NCBI RefSeq assembly: GCF_905171765.1
Contig: NC_053390.1
Span: 501,123,336-501,187,335 of the forward strand
Direction: 5' to 3'
Length of the DNA: 64,000 nucleotides
From: Bufo bufo
Taxonomy: Eukaryota; Chordata; Amphibia; Anura; Bufonidae
Positions 34,071 through 44,957 of this stretch are shown piece by piece. Numbering within the stretch: the stretch's first letter is position 1; every line of letters begins with the position of its first letter. A program made the position numbers and the translations under genes. The notes beneath the pieces were generated by a model, which saw only the letters and a list, made by a program, of their open reading frames with translations, had not been told where the DNA came from and did not search any database.

Positions 34071-34304
34071 ATATTATTATTATTATTTATTATTAAAGCG
34101 CCATTCATTCCATAGCGCTGTACATATGATGAGCGGTGCACATACATAATACAGACAATTGCACTAATCATAAACAAGACAAGTTACAAACTGGTACAGA
34201 AGGAGAGAGGGCCCTGCCCGTGAGGGCTTACAATCTACATGGTATGGGAGAAGGACACAGTAGGTGCGAGTTAAGTAGGTCATGGCGGTATAGAGGCAGC
34301 AGGG

Positions 34305-34958
34305 TCACTGGTTGTAGGCTTGTCTGAAGAGGTGGGTTTTCAGGTTTCTTTTGAAGGATTCCAATGTAGGTGAGAGTCTGATATGTTGGGGTAGCGAGTT
34401 CCAGAGTATGGGGGATGCACGGGAGAATACTTGGAGTCGATTGTGGGAAGAGGCAATAAGAGGAGAGGAGAGAAGGAGGTCTTGTGAGGATCGGAGAGTG
34501 CGTGTGGGGATGTATCGGGAAAGTAGCTCAGAGATGTAGGGAGGCGACAGGTTATGGATGGCCTTGTATGTATTTGTTAGTACTTTGAAGTGAATTCGCT
34601 GGGCAATGGGGAGCCAGTGAAGGGATTGGCAGAGGGGAGAGGCAGAGGAGTAATAGGGTGAGAGGTGGATTAGTCGGGCAGCAGAGTTGAGGATAGATTG
34701 GAGGGGTGCGAGAGTGCTAGATGGAAGGCCACAGAGGAGAATGTTGCAGTAGTCTAGGCGAGAGATAATGAGGGCATGTACAAGAATTTTTGCAGATTCA
34801 AAGTTAAGGAAAGCACGGATGCGGGAGATGTTTTTGAGTTGGAGGCGGCAGGTGGTGGAAAGTGCTTGGATGTGCGGTCTGAAGGAGAGGGCAGAATCCA
34901 AGGTCACTCCGAGGCAGCGGACTTTGTTGACCGGGGAGAGTGTGCAGCCATTGATCAT
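34305..34958 (-). pseudogene. LINE ORF2 C-terminal domain (shifted frame)
   Basis: 217 codons that continue the LINE protein in the next frame: INGCTLSPVNKVRCLGVTLD is the usual text right after motif E in this LINE group, then SRLDYCNILLCGLP, SLHWLPIAQRIHFKVL, YIPTRTLRSS and LWNSLPQHIR close to the end. The ATG at 34958 is internal, not a real start. A one-base shift near 34970-34990, in a C/G-rich run (GGGGGG at 34994), separates it from the RT part. Confidence 0.88.
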
Positions 34959-37495
34959 GATAGATAGGTCTGTTGAGGGGGTTGAACAAGATGGGGGGGA
35001 AAGATTATGAATTCTGTCTTATCCATGTTAAGTTTTAGAAAGCGAGAGGCGAAGAAGGATGATATAGAAGATAGACATTGTGGGATTCTTGATAGTAAGG
35101 TGGTGATGTCTGGACCAGAGAGGTAGATTTGCGTTTCGTCAGCGTAGGCGTGATACTGAAAGCCATGGGACTCTATGAGCTGTCCCAGGCCAAAGGTGTA
35201 GATAGAGAAGAGCAGGGGTCCTAGGACAGAGCCTTGCGGGACACCAACAGAGAGGGAATGAGACGAGGAGGTGGTGCGAGAGTGGGAGACGCTAAACGTC
35301 CGGTCTGTGAGGTATGATATGATCCAGGAGAGGGCCAGGTCAGTGATGCCAAGAGATGAGAGAGTTTGCAACAGAAGGGAGTGGTCAACAGTGTCGAAGG
35401 CAGGGGACAGGTCAAGGAGAAGGAGGACAGAGTATTGTTTCTTGGTTTTGGCTGTCAGTAGGTCATTGGTGACTTTGGTAAGGGCAGTTTCGGTCGAGTG
35501 GTGGGGTCGGAAGCCAGATTGTAGGCGGTTAAAGAGGGAGCAGGAGGAGAGGTGGGAGGACAGTTCTGAATGGACATGTTGTTCAAGTAGCTTAGAGGCA
35601 AATGGAAGAAGTGATATGGGGCGATAACTGGACAAGGAAGATGGGTCAAGTGAAGGCTTTTTGAGGATGGGTGTAATGGTAGCATGTTTAAAAGCAGAGG
35701 GGATGACACCAGAGTTTAGTGATAGGTTGAAGAGATGAGTTAGGGCTGGGATAAACACTGTGGATAGGTTAGGGATGAGGTGGGATGGGATTGGGTCAAG
35801 TGCACAGGTGGTCAGATGAGATTTGGAGAGTAGAGTGGAGAGTTTTTCTTCTGTAATGGTGGAGAAGCGGGTTTTGGGAGAAGAGGACCGAGCCGTTGTG
35901 TAGAGGGTCTGTGGGGACTGTGTAGTGAAGCTTTCTCTGATGTTGACTATCTTTTGTTTGAAATATTTGGCAAAGTCCTCAGCTGAGAAGAGTGGAGAGG
36001 ATGGGGGCGCTGGGGGACGGAGAAGGGAGTTAAAAGTGCTAAAAAGTTGTTTAGGGCTGTGTGACAGGGAAGATATGAAAGATGAGAAGTAGGCCTGTTT
36101 TGCATCAGCGAGTGAGGATTTAAATATGAGGAGGGATTGCTTGTATGCGGTGAAATGATCATTTGAATGGGATTTCTTCCATTGCCGCTCAGCAGCCCTG
36201 GAAGCTTGTCTGAGTTTTTTGGTCAGGTTGGTGTGCCAGGGTTGTCTGTTGATTTTTCGGGTTTTGTTGTGTGTGAGGGGGGCAACAGTGTCCAGAGCTG
36301 TACTTATTGTGTTGTTATATAGGGTGGTAGCAGCTTCTGGGTCTAGGAGGGAGCAGATGGTAGAGAGTGAGAGAAGAGAGTCGGAAAGCAAGCGAAAGTC
36401 AAGATGTTTAAGGTTCCTGCGAGGGTGTGCTACTGTGTGGACTGGGGGAGCTGCAGAAGAGACCAGTGAAGAGAAGGTGAGTAGGTTGTGGTCAGATAGG
36501 GGGAGAGGCGAATTAGAAAGGTTAGATAGGGAGCAGAGGCGGGTAAAGATCAGATCCAGAGTGTGACCATCTCTGTGGGTGGGAACTGAAGACCACTGTG
36601 ATAGGCCGAAGGAGGAAGAGAGCGATAGGAGTTTAGAGGCGGCCGAGTGGCAGGTGTCAATAGGGATGTTGAAATCACCCATAATGATAGTGGGGATGTC
36701 GGCAGAAAGAAAGTGTAGTAGCCAGGTGTTAAAGTGGTCAAGAAAGATGGTGGCTGGGCCTGGAGGGTGGTAAATGACGGCTACTTGAAGGTTGGAGGGA
36801 GAGTAGATGCGAACAGAGTGTACTTCAAATGAGGTGAGCGTAATGGAGGGTGTCAGTGGAATTGGGCTGTAGGAGCAGGTGTCTGATAGGAGGAGACCAA
36901 CTCCTCCACCATGTTTGCAGCCAGGGAGGGGGGTGTGAGTGAATTGAAATCCACTATAGGAGAGTGCAGCAGGGGAGGAGGTGTCTGAGGGTGTCAGCCA
37001 TGTTTCAGTGAGACCCAGAAAGGAAAGGTTTTGAGAGATGAAAAGTTCATGAATGTACGACAGTTTGTTACAGACAGAGCGCGCGTTCCATAATGCTCCT
37101 GCAAGAGGAACCAAAGGAGCAGGGGTCAGAGGAATGGTTATTAGGTTTAGGGGGTTGCAGAAATTTGTAGAGGGAGATTTGTAGTGGGACACGGAGGTGA
37201 TGGTGGGGATTTGCTGAGGGGGTCCTGGATTTGGAGAGATATCACCAGCAGTAAGGAGAAGCAGAGAAAGTGTTAATAGATGAGAATAAGAGAGGGCATG
37301 AGGAGTGTGTGTGTGTTTGGGAAGGAAGTGTTTTATGTTGGGAAACAGGTTTGTGCAAGCGATCAGATGAGAAGGTAAAATGTAGGAAGAGATGAATAGT
37401 TCCTTGCTGGGTGAATGGATGTGGGGGTATTTCAGGAGGTGTTGGAAAAGTGGGAAGAGTAAGAGGAAAAATTGAAACATAGTTAATGCAAACAA
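34955..37495 (-). pseudogene. LINE endonuclease-reverse transcriptase, frameshifted at its end
   Basis: 846 codons from ATG at 37495. Residues 70-92: hydrophobic run then GDISPNPGP, a 2A-like motif. APE endonuclease from about residue 135: [21 protein letters not shown], and SDHNLLTF around residue 345. Reverse transcriptase: [29 protein letters not shown], motif [15 protein letters not shown], motif [16 protein letters not shown], and motif C, which reads YADET (Y784-E787; codon for E787 at 35135-35137) in place of the expected YADD. The enzyme nicks DNA and primes cDNA synthesis. After [11 protein letters not shown] the frame is lost and stops at 34955. The length of clean frame suggests recent activity, but the YADE change would cripple catalysis. 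Confidence 0.9.
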
Positions 37496-37500
37496 TGTCT

Positions 37501-38400
37501 GTAATTACCTGTGATCCCCTTCTGGTATAATTCAGTATGTGCACTTAAGAGTGGCACTTGAGAGATGTGGTATTTGGAAAGACCAAGGTCTGAAAGACCT
37601 AAGGACTTAGATTTATACCACTCAGTGTACAATCAGGTGTGACCAAGAGGGGAGGGGGCTACATATGGCCTATTCAAGGGGCACCAGATACAGGGGTGAA
37701 ATAGTCAATGCAAACAAATACTCAATAAATCTAGCAGGGAAGGAGACATTAATGCTTCAGAAAAGACATACCAGGATTTAGAAGGAGAGATGAGAGGGGG
37801 TGGACAAGATCAGACTGTGGAAAAGCTGGGTGTAGCAGTTGGGTTCAATGCAGACATACCAGGATTTAGAAGGAGAGATGAGAGGGGGTGGACAAGATCA
37901 GACTGTGGAAAAGCTGGGTGTAGCAGTTAGGTTCAATGAGCTTTTTGCAGATGTTCTTTAACAATGGGCATCACCGTCGCTATCCTGTCTTGCATGTCAG
38001 TCACATGTTCGATGACGCTCTTATAGGGAGTAGCCTCAGCCTCCCAGGTTTCTTTAGCTACATGGAGTAAACCCCTCGGGTGACGACCATATAGTATCTC
38101 AAATGGCGAGAACCCATTTGTCACCAGGATTTAGAAGGAGAGATGAGAGGTGGTGGACAAGATCAGACTGTGGAAAAGCTGGGTGTAGCAGTTAGGTTCA
38201 ATGCAGACATACCTGGAGATGAGAGAATTGGGTGATGGTTAGTAGGCAGTGATGACAAAGAGGATTCAATATCCATAATATTACATTCTGGTATAATTCA
38301 GTATGTGCACTTAAGAGTGGCACTTGAGAGATGTGGTATTTGGAAAGACCAAGGACTTAGATTTATACCACTCAGTGTTCAATCATATGAGCGTCTGTCA
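37501..38400 (-). repeat. LINE 5' flank: tandem 88-bp units and a longer direct repeat
   Basis: ACCAGGATTTAGAAGGAGAG starts an 88-bp unit at 37765, 37853 and again at about 38123. The outer sequence TTCTGGTATAATTCAGTATG occurs at about 37518 and 38286. Likely the 5' UTR/promoter array of the LINE or its duplicated flank. A Gypsy fragment interrupts the third unit. Confidence 0.7.
37939..38122 (-). pseudogene. Gypsy-like integrase fragment
   Basis: On the minus strand the 184-bp insert reads MTNGFSPFEILYGRHPRGLL, the conserved GFSPFELLYGR segment at the end of the integrase core of Ty3/Gypsy retrotransposons, followed by HVTDMQDRIATVMPIVKEHL. It encodes about 60 residues and neither DDE nor zinc-binding residues are present. 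It lies exactly between GGTTCAATG and ACCAGGATTT of the 88-bp tandem unit, replacing 7 bp. No LTR or target duplication is seen, so it looks like filler DNA copied in during repair. Confidence 0.8.
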
Positions 38401-38933
38401 TTAATTAGTGCTTCAAAGTAGTGATTTAAAATTGTGTGTGTCCCTAAACATAATATTTTATGTGGTATTGGATTTTATGGAGCGGAGTAACTAGAATTCC
38501 AGCGCCATTTAACAATTCACATGCAGGGACAAACTAAAAAGCAAAAGGTTTTCAGTAGTGTGCCCCCATGTTTCGCTGCCTGAACAGCGTCATCAGGGGA
38601 AACTGATAGTAATGTTACTGTCCCTTTTCTCTGATGATAGGGGAACACTGGTCGCTTCCAAATTACTCATAATGTGGTCGGTCGTCTTTAAAATAGTATT
38701 ATTGATGAGATCATTTAAATAAAAAAAGTCTTAACACTCTATGAGAGCCTTATTAAACTATTTTGTTTGTTTTCTGTTGTCGTAGGTTACAAATCTGACA
38801 AGAGTTTGGTGTAATATTTAACCAACTACTGTATAATTAGGACTATAATAAAATTGATGTGTAAACGTCTGCTGCCCTCCTGTGGCTGCATATGTGATTG
38901 CTTACTGTGATTTTTTTTCTCTTCTGTTTTAAG
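38401..38933. other. Low-repeat sequence with a hammerhead-like motif
   Basis: Contains a PLE-like terminal remnant around 38470-38650 and then apparently unique AT-rich DNA leading to a polypyrimidine tract (TTTTTTTTCTCTTCTGTTTT) at 38911-38930. Confidence 0.4.
38570..38596 (-). ncRNA. Hammerhead-ribozyme-like core, best preserved
   Basis: Minus strand: CTGATGA, C, GCTG-TTCAGG-CAGC hairpin, GAAAC. Both conserved boxes match the hammerhead consensus exactly; one extra base lies before stem II. Surrounding sequence (CCC before, ATGGGGG after) may pair. Cleavage site not identified. Confidence 0.4.
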
Positions 38934-38997
38934 GATCAGTGCATTAACAAGATTAAAAATGAGACGAAGTCGGACAATGTCCTTTCTCACAAATGAG
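38934..38997 (+). other. Candidate host internal exon (64 nt)
   Basis: A strong acceptor (18-base pyrimidine-rich run then TTTTAAG) precedes 64 nt, followed by GTAATG as donor. With one base completing a codon, the segment is open as ISALTRLKMRRSRTMSFLTN-E. The sequence does not resemble any transposon in the window and is in its least repetitive part. I do not recognise the protein. A chance splice-like context is quite possible. Confidence 0.3.
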
Positions 38998-39354
38998 GTA
39001 ATGACTCTTAATTTAGCAAATATTTTTTATAGCAAATTCTTTGTAGCAATAAAGGAGTAGTATTGTGCATATCAGGTAGTGGACATTCCGCTTGGGCAGT
39101 TGGCAGCAGTTCAGCTGCACAGGGGACCGGGGTACCCAGCATTGGTAAGCTTCAATAATTGTCTCCTTTTTTTGACCCTCGCTAATCAGCTGCAGCTCAA
39201 GCATTGGAACTACACAGCACCATCCATTGTATAGTGATGTTTAATGAAGAAGCCGATAACTGCAGCGCTGCTACCATTTTAGTTAACAGTTCTGTCCACT
39301 ATACAGTGGAAAGAGCTGTAGTTCTGGTGCCTAAGCTACAAGTAGAAAGTGTAT
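38998..39354. other. Intergenic or intronic, nothing recognised
   Basis: Unique-looking sequence downstream of the candidate exon. No repeat ends or frames of note. Confidence 0.35.
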
Positions 39355-39358
39355 ACAT

Positions 39359-39988
39359 TGTGATAATGTGAACCGAAAAGTGTATGGTAAAGTCCTGGAA
39401 GGGGTGTATATCCCACCCAGCTTCCTCAACTGGGTGAGGTAAATAAAATCCAGAAGGTTAAAATGGTCTCAGCAATGTGTAGGTTGCTGAGACAGTTTTG
39501 TTAAATTTATGGGCTGGATTTTATTGGACTGGGAGAAGGTAGGCTTGGTAGAGGGACCTCCCCAGTTCACCCCATTCCGGGGCAGGTTTTCCCCTAGCCT
39601 GAGGGATCCCCAGCTGAAGCCAGATGGGATCATTAAGGGGAATCAAAGCACAGTACAGGCTGTCAGTCTGGGGAGAGTAATGCCTGGAGAAAGTCTCGGA
39701 AGATGGCTGCCCTGCTGGCTAGAGAAGCCGAATTCTGTGTGACCTGTGTTCAATAGGTGAGCTAGGATCTTCACTGTATTAGCCAGAGCCCAGATGGGCA
39801 GGTGTTTATTTTGGTTTGGTTTATGTTTTGTGGTGCTGGACCTTCACCTTACCCACCTTACCCAGTGAGTTATAACTGGGTCTGCCTGTATTGCCAGAGT
39901 GTTATAAATAAAGCAACGTTTGGACTTTAACCCTGTGGACTGCACAAGAATATCATTGCTGCTCTGCCTGAGAGTGTAACCCCTTACA
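39359..39988 (+). mobile_element. Solo LTR, 630 bp
   Basis: Starts TGTGATAATGTG and ends CCCCTTACA, flanked by ACAT on both sides (39355-39358, 39989-39992). Contains TTATAAATAAAGCAACG at about 39903, a TATA/poly(A)-like region as in LTRs. No internal region. Boundaries depend on a 4-bp duplication only. Confidence 0.55.
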
Positions 39989-40295
39989 ACATATATAAAA
40001 CAACTATAGATTATTGAGACGTTCCATAAAATAGTAGAGGAGATCAAGCAGGGACTAGAAAAGGGAAGAGTGGCAAGTTAGTCGCTACAAAGAATATAAA
40101 AAATAGATGCAAAGAAATACAAACTCCCCATCTGCAACTACAGGGAGGGTATGAATTAAATACCCCTCTGTATGAAGTTTGCTGTCCCTGCTTGACCATG
40201 TAAAAACAATTACATCTCATAGCCAAACTAGACAAAGCTTGCAATTTTTAAGCAATTTAGGAGGGCATTCTTTCTTCTTTTTCTTATGTTATTAG
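39989..40295. other. Intergenic, nothing recognised
   Basis: No gene or repeat recognised between the solo LTR and the foldback repeat. Confidence 0.35.
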
Positions 40296-40880
40296 GAGTA
40301 GTGATGGACAAACATCTGCCAGGACGGTTCGCGAACACGATCGAATGTTCGCAAACCGCAGGTTTGCGGCGGGTCCCTTTCATTTTAAAGGCAGGCGAAC
40401 CTGAAAAACCTTCAGCTCATATTTCCAGCCAAGAAATAATTACTAGAAGTGCAAAAATAGTCCCACAACATGGACAGTGATATACCAGATGTATTATTCA
40501 AATTTGCGATCTCCATTCATAATTTTTTTCAATGCAAAATATCGGCAATATAGTTTTCACGTACGCTTATGCTCAAATGCACTATACAGTACCCAAATGC
40601 ACTAGAAAGAAAGTATATTGGTATATAACACCCCGCTTCAATCAGTTTTTTTGGGGGGGCGACTGGTATATCACACCAGTAGAAATGTATTTGTTCCAAT
40701 AACGCTTGTCCCTCTATATACCTGCAGTATTGCAGCAGAACCGCACACAACTGCCGCACAATACAAATGCACTATAATATACTTTCTAACATAGAAAGTA
40801 TATTATAACATTGTACAAGGAAGGCAATCCATTAGAATATACATAAAGATAAAACGTAACCTTTAATAATGTTACTATGA

Positions 40881-41165
40881 GGGTCCATTCACACGTCCAT
40901 AAGTGTTTTGCGGATCCACAAAACACGGACACCGGCAATGTACATTCCACAATTTGCGGACCGCACATCGCTGGAACTATAATAGAAAATGCCTAATCTT
41001 GTCTGCAATTGCGGACAAGAATAGGACATGTTCTATTTTTTTACGGATGCGGAAGTGCGGATCTGCAAATGCGGACAGCACATACCGGCCCCATTGAAAA
41101 TGAATGGGTCTGCACTCGTTCCGCAAAATTGCGGAACGGATGCCGACCCATTTTGCGGACTCAAA
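40881..41165. mobile_element. TTA-type MITE fragment
   Basis: GGTCCATTCACACGTCC followed by CAAAACACGGACACCGGC and GAATAGGACATGTTCTATTT, the same interior as the MITE at 32429-32739. The right inverted end is missing. Confidence 0.7.
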
Positions 41166-41260
41166 ATGAAAATTAATTAAATTATTAAAGTTAAGCAAAA
41201 AGCATAGATGTGGTAGGCAATAACAAGTGCTCGGCAGCACCATATCAGAAACCATATGTA

Positions 41261-42796
41261 CAGTCGTGGCCAAAAGTTTTGAGAATGATACAAATATTAG
41301 TTTTCACAAAGTTTGCTGCTAAACTGCTTTTAGATCTTTGTTTCAGTTGTTTCTGTGATGTAGTGAAATATAATTACACGCACTTCATACGTTTCAAAGG
41401 CTTTTATCGACAATTAAATGACATTTATGCAAAGAGTCAGTATTTGCAGTGTTGGCCCTTCTTTTTCAGGACCTCTGCAATTCGACTGGGCATGCTCTCA
41501 ATCAACTTCTGGGCCAAATCCTGACTGATAGCAACCCATTCTTTCATAATCACTTCTTGGAGTTTGTCAGAATTAGTGGGTTTTTGTTTGTCCACCCGCC
41601 TCTTGAGGATTGACCACAAGTTCTCAATGGGCTTAAGATCTGGGGAGTTTCCAGGCCATGGACCCAAAATATCAACGTTTTGGTCCCCGAGCCACGTAGT
41701 TATCACTTTTGCCTTATGGCACGGTGCTCCATCGTGATGGAAAATGCATTGTTCTTCACCAAACTGTTGTTGGATTGTTGGAAGAAGTTGCTGTTGGAGG
41801 GTGTTTTGGTACCATTCTTTATTCATGGCTGTGTTTTTGGGCAAAATTGTGAGTGAGCCCACTCCCTTGGATGAGAAGCAACCCCACACATGAATGGTCT
41901 CAGGATGCTTTACTGTTGGCATGACACAGGACTGATGGTAGCGCTCACCTTTTCTTCTCCGGACAAGCCTTTTTCCAGATGCCCCAAACAATCGGAAAGA
42001 GGCTTCATCGGAGAATATGACTTTGCCCCAGTCCTCAGCAGTCCATTCACCATACTTTCTGCAGAAGATCAATCTGTCCCTGATGTTTTTTTTGGAGAGA
42101 AGTGGCTTCTTTGCTGCCCTTCTTGACACCAGGCCATCTTCCAAAAGTCTTCGCCTCACTGTGCGTGCAGATGCGCTCACACCTGCCTACTGCCATTCCT
42201 GAGCAAGCTCTGCACTGGTGGCACTCCGATCCCGCAGCTGAATCCTCTTTAGGAGACTATCCTGGCGCTTGCTGGACTTTCTTGGACGCCCTGAAGCCTT
42301 CTGAACAAGAATTGAACCTCTTTTCTTGAAGTTCTTGATGATCCTACAAATTGTTGATTGAGGTGCAATCTTAGTAGCCTGTGAAGCCATTTTTATGAAA
42401 CGCAATGATGACTGCACGCGTTTCTTTGCAGGTCACCATGGTTAACAATGGAAGAACAATGATTTCAAGCATCACCCTCCTTTTAACATGTCAAGTCTGC
42501 CATTTTAACCCAATCAGCCTGACATAATGATCTCCAGCCTTGTGCTCGTCAACATTCTCACCTGAGTTAACAAGACGATTACTGAAATGATCTCAGCAGG
42601 TCCTTTAATGACAGCAATGAAATGCAGTGGAAAGGTTTTTTTGGGATTAAGTTAATTTTCATGGCAAAGAAGGACTATGCAATTCATCTGATCACTCTTC
42701 ATAACATTCTGGAGTATATGCAAATTGCTATTATAAAAACTTAAGCAGCTACTTTTCCAATATTTATCTAATTCTCAAAACTTTTGGCCACGACTG
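41261..42796 (-). mobile_element. Tc1/mariner element, near full length (DD35E)
   Basis: 1536 bp, ends CAGTCGTGGCCAAAAGTTTT and AAAACTTTTGGCCACGACTG, flanked by TA (41259-41260, 42797-42798). It carries a minus-strand transposase with a single nonsense codon. Confidence 0.93.
41437..42417 (-). pseudogene. Tc1/mariner transposase, one nonsense codon (DD35E spacing)
   Basis: One frame from about 42417 to the stop at 41437-41439 (about 326 codons), interrupted only by TAG at 42187-42189, where QEWQ is followed by stop and AGVSASARTVRR. N-terminal helix-turn-helix (QSTICRIIKNFKKRGS), then KASGRPRKSS, a GRPR-like hook. First catalytic Asp in IFSDEASF, second in FHHDGAPCHK, Glu in NSPDLKPIENLW; 35 residues separate the last two, matching the DD35E lineage. 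Ends KKKGQHCKY. The TAG is one transition from CAG (Gln). The usual N-terminal methionine region is not clear upstream, so a few residues may be missing. Confidence 0.9.
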
Positions 42797-42798
42797 TA

Positions 42799-43440
42799 CT
42801 ACCACAATCCGGGGGTTCCAGTGGACATCCATGAATCCCGGAGGGAAAGCAAAAAACATCTATCCCTGGGCTAGATGATGATGTGGTACTGAAGGACAGG
42901 GTGGGCAAAGAACTGTCCCTGATATTGCCCTACAGGGGGGTGCTATTCTGGCCCTGATAGCCTAACCACAGACCACCCGTCCTGATAAGAGCGACCCCGT
43001 CCAGAACCTTACCCTATATAAAAATGGCCCTAGTAAGCCCCTAGCATCTAGGCCCCTGACTTCCAGGTGATCACTATATAGAGCTATGTGTTTTTGACTC
43101 ATTATAAAAGTATATTATAATGATATCGCACCCCTCTGTGTATCACACCTATCGATAGCACACCTATACCAGTCCTTAAAAGGACTTTTGTGGCCCTATT
43201 AGCTAGTGTTTGGTGTCCCTAACAGCCTGCTCCAGCCTGCTCCACACAGCAACCTCTACCTACACTGGCAAAACACTGAATGTAAAATGGCTGCCAGATC
43301 AGGTTTATTTATAAGGTAGGGGGTATGTCCATGTGCTGAAACGTCTCAATTGGCTGTCCTGTACCACCTGATGGATGTGTCATGGGTCAAAGTTCTTCAC
43401 AATGTAAAAGAATATGGCGGGCGCGAATATCTCCATATGT
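42799..43440. other. Interior of the foldback repeat
   Basis: No gene. Right-hand interior of the 40296-43513 repeat, unclassified. Confidence 0.35.
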
Positions 43441-43513
43441 TCGCATGTTTGGCGAATCGCGAACACGCAAAGTTCACTGTGAGACGACCGCCGGGCGAAC
43501 CACAAGGCCATCT

Positions 43514-44174
43514 TTAATTAGGAGAATTAATAAAAGTTATATTTTAACAATAATAAAAAAAAGGCCATAAACAGAATTTATATAGCCTAAGGCTATTGGA
43601 TCTTACATATTAATGTATTCTGGGCCACCAAGGTCTCTTTGAATTTATATAGAAAACAGGAATGGCATATCAGCTAGGTATAACAAAGCTATTTTTGGAA
43701 TTAAGGGGATGCCATTTTCAGATGACTTGCCATACCTGATGCCAAAATGTTTGAGTAATTTCACAATTAAATAAAAATATATAATGTATCATCTTCTGCG
43801 TTATTGAAATAGAGCTATCGATCTTATTCAAAATCAGAGGGGCTTCTACCATCTGGATAATATCTTATAGTTTAAATCTTAGAATTTAATTAGAGAAAGG
43901 GTAAATGTTTTTCCAAATAAACCTTGTTTTTTTATTTTGTAAATGTGTTTTGATAAGCATTCCATTTGACTATAAAAGATGGCTCGTCAGTCTATGTAAA
44001 CATGTAAAGGGTTGAGATTGAAATATTTATAAACTTAGTATTGTAGAATGTCTAGTAAATGGTGTTATCACATTGAGAGCTTAACATTTCTATATGAAAA
44101 TGTTGCAAAGCGTCTTAAGATTTTTATCTCTTTGCCTGCTAATATAGTATCTGTGTGATGTACTTTTGTGTTAA
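43514..44174. other. Intergenic, AT-rich, nothing recognised
   Basis: No supported frame, repeat or motif. Confidence 0.4.
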
Positions 44175-44424
44175 GGGTGGGTTCACATCACGTTTTTGTC
44201 ATCAGTTTAATGTATACAAACAACATCTACGTTATCAGATGCCTCAGACAGATTCCATACAGTGGCATCCGTTCACAATAGAGTTCTATTGTAAAAAAAA
44301 TGTATGTTTTTGTTACCAGACTCTGCAGGATACAAAACCGTGGTGTGCTATGCTTTTGTATCCCTTTTATTTCCAACATACTGTATATGTCAAACTGATG
44401 GCAAAACATTATATGAACCCACCC
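44175..44424. mobile_element. TAA-flanked MITE
   Basis: 250 bp, ends GGGTGGGTTCACAT and ATATGAACCCACCC, flanked by TAA (44172-44174, 44425-44427). Interior palindromic around GTTTTTGT/ACAAAAAC-type blocks. TWA target suggests PIF/Harbinger relation. Confidence 0.8.
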
Positions 44425-44942
44425 TAAAAATTACAAAAGTATTATAGCAGTGATACCTTTATTAGATAATAAAAAAAATACTGTTTGCAAGCTTTTAGAG
44501 CACAGAGGATCCTTCATCAGGAAGGATACAAATGAATTACGGTACTTAAAATAACTTAACATACAGCCATTAATGTCTAAACCGCTGGCAACAAAAGTGA
44601 AACACTTGATCGGCAGGGCTGCTGGGTGTCAGACCCCCACCAATCTAATGTGGATGACCTATCCTGAGGATAGTAAAATTGTAAAATGAAAAGGTAAAAA
44701 AAAAAACTGGGTAACAAGGGCACTAATTCAATATAGGGTTTATTTATTTAAAACATTATATATGAAAAAGTGCAAAATGCATGAGATAAGGTGAATGGGG
44801 CACGACTTTCATTTGGGACCCAATTAGATTTTTGCACATTCTGCATTTTTCCTGTATACACTCCTGATATACTTTTTCACAGACTGCAGTTGCACAATGC
44901 TTACAACTTGCCTTTTATTTTTTTGTACTTAAATTTGGGTGT
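44425..44942. other. Intergenic with a PLE-type remnant
   Basis: A hammerhead-like motif at 44491-44520 suggests an old pLTR. The rest is unclassified. Confidence 0.4.
44491..44520 (-). ncRNA. Hammerhead-ribozyme-like core
   Basis: Minus strand: CTGATGA, AGGATCC TCTG TGCTCT, then AAAAGC. The first box is perfect; the second has A in place of G (GAAA to AAAA), and stem II pairs poorly. Decayed. Confidence 0.3.
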
Positions 44943-44957
44943 ATGACCACTTGACTA

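Larger units (their letters stand above)
34071..37500 (-). mobile_element. L2/CR1-type LINE
   Basis: Non-LTR retrotransposon on the minus strand: APE endonuclease plus reverse transcriptase, a C-terminal domain in the next frame, a 3' UTR with AGCGCTATGGAATGAATGGC and a short (TAATAA)n-type tail at 34071-34095. Such 3' tails are typical of L2/CR1/Rex1-group LINEs. The length (about 3.4 kb) is close to complete for ORF2. Confidence 0.88.
40296..43513. mobile_element. Foldback repeat with GTTCGCGAAC-type arms, containing other elements
   Basis: GGTTCGCGAACACGATCGAA at about 40326 and GGCGAATCGCGAACACGC at about 43451 belong to a frog MITE type with TTCGCGAA arms. The interior holds a MITE fragment (40881-41165) and a Tc1 element (41261-42796). 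The outer boundaries are approximate. Confidence 0.45.
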
